A DNA stretch of 64,000 nt from Allobogoriella deserti. GTDB lineage: Bacteria > Actinomycetota > Actinomycetes > Actinomycetales > Actinomycetaceae. Both the position numbers and the translations under genes were made by a program. Shown here piece by piece: positions 25,086-34,000 of the stretch (positions are counted from its first letter, which is position 1; every line of letters begins with the position of its first letter). Under the pieces are notes generated by a model, which saw nothing but the letters and a program-made list of their open reading frames with translations, was not told where the DNA came from and did no database searches. The stretch is from positions 718,782 to 782,781 of the forward strand of contig NZ_JBHUEE010000001.1 in the NCBI RefSeq assembly GCF_042680605.1. The letters run 5' to 3'.

Positions 25086-25751
25086 TCAGTCGAACGACGC
25101 CGGCGGCGGGCCGAACGCCTCCCGGGTTCCGGCGACGACGTTCTTACCCAGCATCTTCGTGCCCTGGTAGCCGATCGCGGCACCGACGCCGAACGGGGCC
25201 AACCGGCCCAGGGAGACGGCGGCCGCGCGCGTGAGTCCGAACCGCACCAGCCGACGGGTGAGCGCCTTGTTGACCATCTTCACGGTGCCGAGCGGCAGGC
25301 GCGTGATGGCGGCGCGCGCCCAGTACAGCGTGCCGAGCCCGAGCTGGCCGGAGACTGCGCGGGCACCGTCCTCGCCCAGGAGAGCGGCGAGAAGCAGTGT
25401 GCGCCGACGTTCGACGTCGTCGACCGCGACGCCGTGAACGGCGGCCACCGCCATGACGTGGTTGGCGGACGCGGACAGGAAGGCCGCGGTCTGCGCACCG
25501 GTCAGCCCGGTCGCGGCCAGGGTCCCGACGCCCGGGTAGGCCGCTGCCGCTCCGACCGCACCGCCGAGCCGGGCCGACGAGCGCAGGTACTGCTTCTCCA
25601 ACCGCTTGATCGCCTCGGCCGGGGTGATCCCCGGGTTCTCGCGGCGGACGGCGGCGAGCTTGTCCTCGCCCGCCGACCGCTGGACGGCCTGGTCCACCAA
25701 CCGTTCCAACGTGCGGCGCCTGCCCGGGCGGTCCCGCCGTGCCGCGTTCAT
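25086..25751 (-). CDS. EcsC family protein
   Basis: A 221-aa protein resembling the EcsC family: it has a basic N-terminus, an amphipathic/hydrophobic core (ARLGGAVGAAAAYPGVGTLA, TAAFLSASANHVMAVAAVHG), RRTLLLAALLGEDGARA and a Gly-rich C-terminus. The family is widespread and without known activity. Start ATG 25751 overlaps the stop of the upstream OsmC gene by 4 nt (ATGA), so it is translated with it. It may be membrane-associated; no catalytic motif is seen. Confidence 0.75.
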   Translation of the reverse strand: MNAARRDRPGRRRTLERLVDQAVQRSAGEDKLAAVRRENPGITPAEAIKRLEKQYLRSSARLGGAVGAAAAYPGVGTLAATGLTGAQTAAFLSASANHVMAVAAVHGVAVDDVERRRTLLLAALLGEDGARAVSGQLGLGTLYWARAAITRLPLGTVKMVNKALTRRLVRFGLTRAAAVSLGRLAPFGVGAAIGYQGTKMLGKNVVAGTREAFGPPPASFD

Positions 25752-26212
25752 CCGGCCACCTCGTCGGTGAAGCGGATCGTGTGCCCCGCCCCCGCCTCGA
25801 GGGTCCGCCCGACGGTGCACTGGCGCTCGATCGCCAGCTCGGCCCGCTCGAGGGTCTTGGCCAGCGTCGCCTCGTCGAGCCCGGAGAGGTCGGTGACGAT
25901 CTCGGCGATGATCGCCGAGTACCGGTTCTCCTCCTCGTCCTTCTCCGCGGAGACGCCGACCGTCGCCGCGAAGTCGTCACCGAGGGCGTGCGCCAGACGG
26001 TGATCGGCCGAGAGCGTGCTGCAGGTCGCCAACGCGATCTGCAGGAGCTCGCCGGGGGTGAACTGGCCCTCGCCGTCGCCCACGAGGACCTCGGCGCCGC
26101 GGGAGTTGCGGCCGGTGTATGCACGAGTCCCGGTCCGCTCCGCCCACAACGCCTTCGGCGCGGCGTCGACAGCGCTGGGTGGGGACTGCGGTGCGGGCTC
26201 GCTGGTGGCCAT
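25748..26212 (-). CDS. OsmC family protein
   Basis: A 154-aa OsmC/Ohr-fold protein with the two redox Cys: one in LATCSTLSADHR near residue 63 and one in ERQCTVGRTL near 131. Such proteins reduce organic hydroperoxides; the order and spacing suggest OsmC rather than Ohr. ATG 26212 was chosen since CACGAT (26220-26225 on the minus strand) lies 7 nt upstream; ATG 26221 is an alternative. It leads a two-gene unit with the EcsC protein and is divergent from zwf with only 64 bp between starts, a possible shared stress/NADPH control region. Confidence 0.87.
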   Translation of the reverse strand: MATSEPAPQSPPSAVDAAPKALWAERTGTRAYTGRNSRGAEVLVGDGEGQFTPGELLQIALATCSTLSADHRLAHALGDDFAATVGVSAEKDEEENRYSAIIAEIVTDLSGLDEATLAKTLERAELAIERQCTVGRTLEAGAGHTIRFTDEVAG

Positions 26213-26276
26213 GCCACTCATCGTGGCACGCCGCACCCGGGTGGCGCCGCCGGAGCGGCGGACTACCTTGGGCGGC

Positions 26277-27713
26277 GTGACTGACACGCCCGGACGCCCA
26301 CTGCCCGACGCCGTCGTCATCGTGCTCTACGGAGCCACGGGTGATCTTGCGAGCCGCATGGTGCTGCCGGCTCTCGACGAGGTCCGTCGCCGCGGCCTGG
26401 TGCCCGAGCACTGGGCGGTTATCGGCTGCTCGACCGAGGATCTCGACGACGCGCGGTTCCGCGACCACGTCGCCGAGGCCGTCCGCGCTGGTGGTGCCGG
26501 CGAAGACAACACCGACGCCGGCGCCTGGATCGAGCGCGTGCGTTACGCCGGCGGTGGTTTTACCGAGGACGACGCCGGTGAGCTGCCGCAGGTGCTGACC
26601 GAGGTCAGCCAGCAGGTCGGCGACGCGGCCGGTACCGAACCGCTCCTCGTGCACTTCCTCGCCGTCCCGCCCGGGGCGTTCGCCTCGATCACGCGTGGGC
26701 TGGGTCGCCACGGCCTCGCCGAGGGCAGCCGCGTCGTCTTCGAGAAGCCGTACGGAACATCGCTGGAGTCCTTCGAGGAACTCGACCGCGACGTCAAGGA
26801 GGTCTTGAGCGAGGAACAGATCTTCCGCATCGACCACTTCCTCGGCAAGGAAGGCGTGCAGACCCTGTACGTCCTGCGCTTCGCCAATCAACTGTTCGGT
26901 TCGGAGTGGGACCGCTCGAGTGTGGAGCAGGTTCAGATCGATGTGCCCGAGGATCTCGACGTCACGAACCGGATCCGGTTCTACGAGGAGACCGGAGCCG
27001 CGCTCGACATGATCGTCACGCACCTGTTCCAGGTGGCCGGTCAGGTGGCGATGGAGCCGCCGGCCGACCTGCGTGACCCGGACTCGGTCAACGACGCCCG
27101 CGAACGGGTGCTCCAGGCCTTCCGTCAGCTCGACCCCGCCCAGGACGTGGTACTCGGCCAGTTCGAGGGGTACCGGCAGATCGACGGCGCGGCGCCGGAC
27201 TCGACCACGGACACGTTCGCGGCGGTTCGGCTGTGGGTCGACACCGAACGATGGCGCGGTGTGCCGTTCCTGCTCCGCACGGGCAAGCGGATGGCCACGA
27301 AGGCGCAGCGTGTCACCCTCGTCCTGCGGCCACCGTTCGGTCCGCTCGCCGAGGAGATGGACGTACCGAACACGGTGCAGATCGATATCAGCGGCGACGG
27401 TGAGGTCCGCCTCGGCATCACAGTCAAGACGCCCGGGCCCGAGCTCACCTACTCCTCCGGGACGGCCGTGCTCGAGCTCGACGACGTCCCGGGTGGCGAG
27501 CCGCTCTCGCCCTACGCCTCACTGATCCACGACGTGCTGACCGGTGACCGGTCGCTGTTCACGACGGCGGACGGTTTGCGGGCCGCGTTCACCGCCTTCG
27601 CCCCGTTGCAGGGGAAGGACCGGCCGGTCCCGGCTGTCTACGCGCCGGGCTCGTGGGGACCGGCCGAGGCGCGCGAACTACCTGCGCCACACCGGTGGAT
27701 GCTCGGGGAATGA
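26277..27713 (+). CDS. zwf: Glucose-6-phosphate 1-dehydrogenase
   Basis: A 478-aa enzyme making 6-phosphogluconolactone and NAD(P)H. The dinucleotide-binding fold begins VVIVLYGATGDLASRMVLPA near residue 13. EKPYGTSLES follows, and the substrate-binding/active-site motif is FRIDHFLGKEGVQTL (family RIDHYLGKE). LLRTGKRM lies further on. GTG 26277 has a TACCTT box 7 nt upstream and no ribosome-binding site. It stands alone, without the opcA/pgl/tal genes of the classical actinobacterial pentose-phosphate operon, so it is probably a second zwf paralogue. Confidence 0.92.
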   Translation: MTDTPGRPLPDAVVIVLYGATGDLASRMVLPALDEVRRRGLVPEHWAVIGCSTEDLDDARFRDHVAEAVRAGGAGEDNTDAGAWIERVRYAGGGFTEDDAGELPQVLTEVSQQVGDAAGTEPLLVHFLAVPPGAFASITRGLGRHGLAEGSRVVFEKPYGTSLESFEELDRDVKEVLSEEQIFRIDHFLGKEGVQTLYVLRFANQLFGSEWDRSSVEQVQIDVPEDLDVTNRIRFYEETGAALDMIVTHLFQVAGQVAMEPPADLRDPDSVNDARERVLQAFRQLDPAQDVVLGQFEGYRQIDGAAPDSTTDTFAAVRLWVDTERWRGVPFLLRTGKRMATKAQRVTLVLRPPFGPLAEEMDVPNTVQIDISGDGEVRLGITVKTPGPELTYSSGTAVLELDDVPGGEPLSPYASLIHDVLTGDRSLFTTADGLRAAFTAFAPLQGKDRPVPAVYAPGSWGPAEARELPAPHRWMLGE

Positions 27714-27804
27714 GGACGAAACGCCAGGTGAATGGCGGGTGACGCAGCGAAGTTCCCGAAACCGTCCGTGGCATACGCCACAAGCAGGTACGGTGGGTTC
27801 CGCA

Positions 27805-27826
27805 CCTGGCTCAACGGCGAGCCAGG
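27805..27826. terminator. Terminator between zwf and the DUF2505 gene
   Basis: Stem CCTGGCTC (27805-27812) with GAGCCAGG (27819-27826) and a 6-nt loop, in the 137-bp gap between convergent genes. A further CCCCCGGGGG palindrome follows near 27840. Confidence 0.6.
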
Positions 27827-27850
27827 GGCACCTTCAGACCCCCGGGGGCC

Positions 27851-28345
27851 TCAGGCTTGGCGCAGGTGCTCCAGGCCGAGCCGGCGTTCGACGGCCACGA
27901 CCTTGTCCACGGTGTCCACGGCTGTCTTCTCGATGCGGCGGCCGACCAGCGGCACGGACGCGTGCACCTCGCCCGAGTAGGTCTCGGTGCAGCCGTCCGC
28001 GGTGGGCACCAGCCGCTGGCTGCCCTCGACGTTGACCGGCGCCCCGACGATCTCCAGCCCGAAGGTCGACGTCCGGCTGCCGTCCGCCTCCGGCGCACCC
28101 CACGCCTCGACGACGATCACCTCGAGCGAGTCGCCGACCAGTGAGCGGAAGGCCGGCGGGATCTTCGTGGTGGGCATCTGGGAGCGGGTGGTGACGGTGA
28201 ACGCCTCGCCGTCGCGGGTGACCTCGCTGGACGAGCTCAGGGCTCCGGCCGCATCCATCTTCCGCGTCGCGAACCGCTCGTCGGCGAGCATCGTCGCGAC
28301 GGTCTCGACGTCGGCCGGGTAGTCGATGGTGGACTCGAACCGCAC
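27851..28345 (-). CDS. DUF2505 family protein (START/SRPBCC-like)
   Basis: A 164-aa soluble protein beginning VRFESTIDYPADVETVATML, with alternating beta-strands and a long C-terminal helix (RIEKTAVDTVDKVVAVERRL). This matches DUF2505, an actinobacterial family with the SRPBCC lipid-binding fold. GTG 28345 is preceded by AAGGAG at ideal spacing. The role is unknown; ligand binding is likely from the fold. It is divergent from pdtaS. Confidence 0.78.
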   Translation of the reverse strand: MRFESTIDYPADVETVATMLADERFATRKMDAAGALSSSSEVTRDGEAFTVTTRSQMPTTKIPPAFRSLVGDSLEVIVVEAWGAPEADGSRTSTFGLEIVGAPVNVEGSQRLVPTADGCTETYSGEVHASVPLVGRRIEKTAVDTVDKVVAVERRLGLEHLRQA

Positions 28346-28494
28346 GGGGACTCCTTCTGCTGGGTGGCCGGGCGGGACAGCGCGCACGCCTGAACTGCGG
28401 GCGTTCCGCCCCGGGCGCGGTCAGCGTAACCCGTCCCGCGGGCCGCACCGAGCCGTGCACCGCCACCCGCCTGCGGCGTCTTAGGCTGGCGTCC

Positions 28495-29973
28495 GTGGCC
28501 AACACGCTCGCCCAGATGATCGCCCAGTCCACCCACCTCGACGAGCGTGATGCCGAGTGGTTGCACCAGCTCGTCGGGGACTGGCAGGTCGTCGCCGACC
28601 TCGCGTTCGCCGACCTCGTGCTGTGGCTTCCCACGGACGAAGGCGACTTCGTCGCCGCAGCGCACTGCCGCCCCTCGACCGCGGCGACCGTGCACTACCA
28701 GGACATCGTCGGCGACCACCCCTCCGAGGTCCGCCGGGCGCTCATGGAGCAGACGATGGCCGACCGCGGCATCCACGTCCGTGCCGACCCGCAGGGCCGG
28801 GCGTCGCTGCCGATGCGCGAGGTGCTGCTGCCGGTGGTCCACGGCGGTCGGGTCCTCGGCGTCCTCACCCGCGAGGTCGGTCTGCCCACCTCGCGCGTGC
28901 CCTCGCGGCTTGACGTGTCCTACATCGAGATCGCCGACGTGCTCTGCGGGATGATCAGCCGGGGCGAGTTCCCGCAGCAGGGTGCCCCGACCGGCCAGCG
29001 CCGGGGTGCGCCGCGTGTGGGGGACGGGCTGGTGCGGCTGGATCCCGAGGGCCGGGTCATCTACGCGAGCCCGAACGCGTTGAGCAACTTCCACCGCCTC
29101 GGCGTCATCGGTGAGCTCAAGGGGCAGGTTCTCGGTGAGGTGGTCACCAACCTCATGGAGGACCACAGCAACGTCGAGGAGACGATGGCGGTCGTCGTCA
29201 TGGGGCGGGCGGCTTGGCGGACCGAGATCGAGGCGCGCGGCGTCACGCTGACCATCCGTGCGGTACCGCTGACGGAGAACGGAGAGCGTCGCGGTGCGCT
29301 TCTGCTGTGCCGGGACGTCTCCGAGGTGCGGCGCCGCGAACGCGAGCTCATCACCAAGGACGCCACCATCCGGGAGATCCATCACCGGGTGAAGAACAAC
29401 CTGCAGACCGTCTCGGCGTTGCTGCGGCTGCAGTCCCGGCGCAGCCCGAACCCGGAGACCAAGGCGGCGCTCGACGAGGCCGAGCGTCGCGTCTCGACCA
29501 TCGCGATGGTGCACGAGACTCTGTCCAAGGGGCTCGACGAGGTGGTCGACTTCGACGACGTCTTCGGTCGCCTGCTGCGGCTGGCTGCTGACGTGGCCTC
29601 ACCGGACTCGTCGGTGACGACGACGGTCGAGGGGACGTTCGGCAAGGTCGGCGCGGAGGCGGCCACGTCACTGGCGGTCGTGCTCACCGAACTGGTCTCC
29701 AACGCCGTCGAGCACGGGTTGTCCGGGCGCACGGGGACGGTGACCGTCCGGCCCGAACGGACAGGTCCGGAACTGACCGTGGTGGTCAGCGACGACGGCT
29801 CCGGTATCGAGGACGGGCGGGTGCTGTCCGGTCTCGGGACGCAGATCGTGCAGACGCTGGTCACCGGTGAATTACGTGGCTCCATCGACTGGCGACGGCG
29901 CGACGAGGGCGGCACCGAGGTCACCCTCACCGCATGGATCGGGATTCCGGGGAAGATCGTCCGCCGGTTCTGA
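28495..29973 (+). CDS. pdtaS: Sensor histidine kinase PdtaS-like (HisKA_2)
   Basis: A 492-aa soluble kinase without transmembrane helices. The N-terminal ~150 residues form a GAF-like domain, residues ~175-285 a PAS domain (GLVRLDPEGRVIYASPNALS), then a HisKA_2 segment with IREIHHRVKNNLQTVSALLR (phospho-His) and a HATPase_c domain (LTELVSNAVEHG, SDDGSGI, GLGTQIVQTL). This domain order is that of PdtaS, which phosphorylates the antiterminator PdtaR; no pdtaR is in the window. TAGGCT lies 7 nt before GTG 28495. It lies next to whiB1, as in M. tuberculosis (Rv3220c-Rv3219). Confidence 0.9.
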   Translation: MANTLAQMIAQSTHLDERDAEWLHQLVGDWQVVADLAFADLVLWLPTDEGDFVAAAHCRPSTAATVHYQDIVGDHPSEVRRALMEQTMADRGIHVRADPQGRASLPMREVLLPVVHGGRVLGVLTREVGLPTSRVPSRLDVSYIEIADVLCGMISRGEFPQQGAPTGQRRGAPRVGDGLVRLDPEGRVIYASPNALSNFHRLGVIGELKGQVLGEVVTNLMEDHSNVEETMAVVVMGRAAWRTEIEARGVTLTIRAVPLTENGERRGALLLCRDVSEVRRRERELITKDATIREIHHRVKNNLQTVSALLRLQSRRSPNPETKAALDEAERRVSTIAMVHETLSKGLDEVVDFDDVFGRLLRLAADVASPDSSVTTTVEGTFGKVGAEAATSLAVVLTELVSNAVEHGLSGRTGTVTVRPERTGPELTVVVSDDGSGIEDGRVLSGLGTQIVQTLVTGELRGSIDWRRRDEGGTEVTLTAWIGIPGKIVRRF

Positions 29974-30068
29974 GCACACACCTGCGGTGCGGCCATCGAT
30001 CCCGCACCCGCCGGGCACGCCCGGAGTTTCGGTCCGTCGTCGGCCCGGGTTCTGGGGCCCCGACACGA

Positions 30069-30096
30069 CGACGCCGCCGGTCTCCCGGCGGCGTCG
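30069..30096. terminator. Bidirectional terminator between pdtaS and whiB1
   Basis: Perfect 12-bp stem CGACGCCGCCGG (30069-30080) with CCGGCGGCGTCG (30085-30096) and a 4-nt loop, 13 bp before the whiB1 stop on the other strand. Confidence 0.85.
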
Positions 30097-30109
30097 GTCG
30101 TCGCGGATG

Positions 30110-30367
30110 TCAGCGTGCGGCTGCGGCTCGTCGAGCGCGCGCCGTCCGGCGCTTGAGCGCCCGGCGCTCGTCCTCGCTCAGACCGCCCCAGACCCCTGAG
30201 TCCTGGCCGGTTTCCATTGCCCACTTCAAGCACGTGTCAACGACGGTGCAACGCTGGCATACCGCCTTGGCCTCGTCGATCTGTACGAGCGCTGGACCGG
30301 TGTTCCCGATCGGGAAGAACAGCTCCGGGTCCTCGGTGAGACAAGCGGCACGGTGACGCCAGTCCAT
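30110..30367 (-). CDS. whiB1: Transcriptional regulator WhiB1
   Basis: An 85-aa [4Fe-4S] WhiB-like protein. It begins MDWRHRAACLTEDPELFFPI. The cluster Cys are in RAACL, AVCQRC and DTCLKW. The sigma-contact motif is SGVWGGLSEDERRALKRR and a basic tail follows. It is almost the same length and pattern as mycobacterial WhiB1, an essential NO-sensitive regulator. ATG 30367 has AAGGAG five bases upstream. The ~220-bp upstream region on the minus strand holds a possible CRP-type site. It converges on pdtaS. Confidence 0.96.
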   Translation of the reverse strand: MDWRHRAACLTEDPELFFPIGNTGPALVQIDEAKAVCQRCTVVDTCLKWAMETGQDSGVWGGLSEDERRALKRRTARARRAAAAR

Positions 30368-30498
30368 AGGGTCTCCTTCGTGCATGCGCAGGCCGTCGAC
30401 GTCGATCGGACGGGCCAAGGGGCAGATGCTGCGCACCACCATTTCACGGGCTCCGAATCGATCACAAGGGTTGCGGAAGGATGACCAGCAGGTAAAGC

Positions 30499-30514
30499 CG
30501 TGCCCTTTCTCACA
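30499..30514. promoter_or_regulatory. Possible CRP/FNR-type site upstream of whiB1
   Basis: On the minus strand the sequence is TGTGA-N6-GCACG, eight of ten bases of the CRP consensus TGTGA-N6-TCACA. It is ~132 bp upstream of the whiB1 start. whiB1 of M. tuberculosis is under CRP (Rv3676) and cAMP control, which is why this weak match is recorded. Confidence 0.4.
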
Positions 30515-30586
30515 GGGTGGACAGCGGCTCCCGGGCGATGTCCGGCGCTGCGGTGACGCCGCTGCGCGGCCGGTAGATTCGGTGAG

Positions 30587-31003
30587 GTGACGTCCTCAGC
30601 CACCGCGGTACCGACACCGCTGAAACTGGCGCTGGCGGGTGTCCTGGCGGAGGCGCTGGTCCTCGTCGCGGCCGCGGCCACGTTCCTCGCCGGTGCGGTC
30701 GCGGCCGGGATCGGCGCTCAGGGAGTCGGCCGAGCCGTCCCGCTGGCCGTCTTGCTCGTCGGCTTCGCCGCACTCCTCGGCGGGGCCGCGCGCGCCCAGT
30801 GGCGTGGGATGCGCTGGGGGCGTGGCCCGGTGATCACCTGGCAGTTGCTCCAGGTTGTCGTCGCGGTCGCACTCGCTCCCGGGCTCTCGCCCATGCTGGT
30901 GGCGACCGTGGTTCTGCTCTCCGCCGCGGTGGCCACCGGCGTGCTCTGGCCGAGCTCGCGGGCCTACGCCGCCACCACGCGATCACCGGACGCCGTCGTC
31001 TGA
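30587..31003 (+). CDS. Hypothetical four-helix membrane protein
   Basis: A 138-aa protein with four predicted transmembrane helices (LALAGVLAEALVLVAAAATF, AVPLAVLLVGFAALLGGAA, VITWQLLQVVVAVALA, LVATVVLLSAAVATGVLWP), short loops and a hydrophilic tail. TAGATT (30574-30579) is 7 nt before GTG 30587, a leaderless promoter pattern that supports it being expressed. It is divergent from whiB1 and converges on the FtsK-like gene. No function is recognised. Confidence 0.75.
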   Translation: MTSSATAVPTPLKLALAGVLAEALVLVAAAATFLAGAVAAGIGAQGVGRAVPLAVLLVGFAALLGGAARAQWRGMRWGRGPVITWQLLQVVVAVALAPGLSPMLVATVVLLSAAVATGVLWPSSRAYAATTRSPDAVV

Positions 31004-31028
31004 CCGTGCACCACCGGGCGGCACGCGC

Positions 31029-34000
31029 TCACGGTGCGGTCTCCGGCATGCGGGCCACCTGTACCGGCGTCGCGCGGCCGCGGTGGACGAGGACGGCCAG
31101 GCCAGGTTGGTGCGGGCGTGCCGGGTCGAGCGCCGTCGTCAGGGGGACGTCGGTGAGCTGCGCGGTGATCGGTTGCCCCGGCCGCAGCAGGAGCAACGCC
31201 GCCTGTGCCCGCCACTGCGCCAGCGGCCCGCGATAGGCGGCGGCGACCGACTCGCTGCGAGCTGCCGCGAACACTGTCAGGCCGTGGCGCTCGACCGCCG
31301 TCGCCAGATCATCGACGTGGCTCGGGGCCCACCGATCGAGGTCGTCGGCCACGACGGCTCGTGCGGACGCCGGTACCGGCGCTCCCGGGCCGAGTGGCAC
31401 CGCGCCCGTGAGCCCGCGGTGCATGGTGCGTAACGCCGTCGTCCGCCCGGAGCCGGGCGGCCCGACCACCAGCACGGCCGCACCTGCAGCTGCCGGCATC
31501 CGGACCGGTCCGCCGTCGTCCCCGCCGAGTCCGACGGTCACGACGTCCGGACCGGCAGGGCCGACCAGGTCCTCGGCGCGCTGCAGCGCGACGGCGTCCA
31601 CCCGGTCGGGCAGCGGCGCCAGGCGTGGGGCCGCGGCCGGCTCACCAAGGTCGACCGGGCCGCTGCGCGCCACTTGCACTGAGCGCGCCCCGTCCGGCTC
31701 AAGCAGGACCCCGCGCCCCGGGACAGCAGGGCCGCCGATCAGGTCGCGAGGCACCGCAGCCACCAAAGCCTCCGCCTCGTCGCGCGGGGCAAGGACCAGG
31801 CGAGTGCGCACCGCTTCGAGCCACCTGGCGCCGACGAGCGACGGCGGGCCGGTCAGCACCGTCGCGATGCCCGACCGGCGGCCGTCCCGGACGGCGCGAG
31901 CAAGCAGGCTCGTACCTTGAGCGGGTCCGGCGACGGCGTCGAGCTCGTCGGCGACCGCCTCGGCGTCGTCGATCACGAGGAGCCCGGGACCGTGGAGGAG
32001 CTCGAGCAGTCGTGCCACCCGGCGTGGGTCGTCCGAACCGACGACGGTCCCCAGTGCAGGTCCGCGAAGGTCGGCGAAGCGTCCTGGTTCGGTCGCCACG
32101 ACGTGCACGGGGTGACCGGCGCGCAGGGCCGCGGCCACGACGGTGCGTGCGGTCTCGGTGCGACCGGTGCCCGCGCCGCCGGCGACGACGAGGGCTCCTG
32201 GCCGCCACGACCACGTACCGAGCCGCTGCTCGTCCGGGCGGTCGACCTGGCCGAGCGGCAGGTGGTCCGCGTCGGCATCGAGCTCGTCGAGCGGGAGCTG
32301 ACCGGGCAGCGGCGCAGCCCACGGCCGTGGCGGTGGGGCGGTCCCGGCTGTGGTGTGCCAGGCCTCGCGCGCGGCCTCGACCGCGTGCTGGGCCCAGCCG
32401 TCGGAACCGCACCATGCCGACTGGATGATGCGGGTCTGATCGGTGCGGACGACGGCACGCCCGGGGACGGCCGGAAGCTCCGCCGCGGCGCCCGAGCCGA
32501 CCACGTCGTGCGACTCGGCCGGTTCCAGCACCCGCAGGCACACCCGGACCGTGAGGTTCGCTCGGACCTCGCTGCCCACGGAGCCGCCCGGACGTTGCGT
32601 CGCCAGGACGAGGTGGATCCCGAGGGAGCGGCCTTGCGTCGCGAGTCGCACCAGGGCATCCAGCACGTCCGGGTGAGCGTCGGCCAGCGCGCGGAACTCG
32701 TCCACCACGACGACGAGGCGCGGAAGCCTGTCATGTTCGGTGCCCGTGCCGCGGCCGGCACGCTCACGTGCCCGGTAGTGGGCGAGGTCCTTCGCGCCTG
32801 CCGCCGCGAGCAAACCCTCGCGGCGGCGGACCTCGGCCCGCAGGCTGGTCAGCGCCCGGGAAGTGGCGGCCGGGTCGAGGTCGGTGAGCACTCCGGCCAC
32901 GTGGGGGAGGTCGGTGAGCGTCCCGAACGTTGCGCCACCCTTGTAGTCGACGAGCACGAACTGCAGGTCGGTGGGGGAGTGGCGCAGCGCGAGGGCCAGC
33001 ATCCACGACAGCAGGAGTTCCGACTTGCCCGAGCCCGTGGTGCCGGCGATGAGGGCGTGCGGGCCGTGCTCGGCGAGGTCGAGCTCGACCGTGCCGTGCT
33101 CGTCGGCGCCGAGCGGCGCTGCCAGACCCTCCTGGTGTGACCGCCACGTCTGCGCGAGTTTGCCGGCGGCCAACCCGTCGTGCGGCAGGAGTGCCGGCAG
33201 TGGCACGGACCGGGGCAACGCCGAGCGGTCGCCCGTGGTGCCCTCGCCCGGGGCGAGCAGGGCCGCCACCGTCCGCGCCCATGCGTCGCACACGCCGTCA
33301 CCGGGCACGTCGACCACGCGCGTGCACCAGGTGGGGACCCGGTCCAGGCGGCCGGCGAGCACGAGATGCGTCGTGCGCGGAGGACGGCCGCCGGGTCGGC
33401 TCGGGCGTTCGCGCTCGGGCGCAGGCCCCGCCGGCCGTCCCTCGAGGGGGTCGGTCCGAACGGTGACCCGCCAGTCGGCCTCGTTCTCCGGCAGCCGCCA
33501 CGGAGGTGGGAGGTCCAACGAGACGTCGTAGCAGGTGGCGAGCTGTGCGACGAGCCATCGGGCGGTGGCGGCGACCGAATCCGGCGGACCGACCAGTGCG
33601 ACGCGGTCGCCGTCGACGAAGTCCACCACCTCGCCCGCTCGCGGGCGGCGCTCGGCCGAGGCGGTGAGCTTCACGCGGAGTACCTCGTGCGGCGCCGGCG
33701 GTACGGCCCTCGTGGCTGCCAGCAGCAATGCGGCCGCGGGATCCGGCAGCGCCTCGCCGTCGCGCCGGCGACGGCGACCGACGATCAGGACGAGCGCGAG
33801 CGTCAGCGGGACGGCAAGGATCGCCCACCGCCATGGAGCGGCAGATCCGGAGAGCAGCAGGGGGATCATCCCCAAGCAGGCGAGCAACGGCAGCGCGAGG
33901 CGGATCCAGTCCCGCCGCGTCTTCGGCTTCTCGGCTTCCGGCGGGGCGGGAGCGCGCACATCGGCGGGCCGGCGGCGTACCTCCAGGATTGTCGCCCCCA

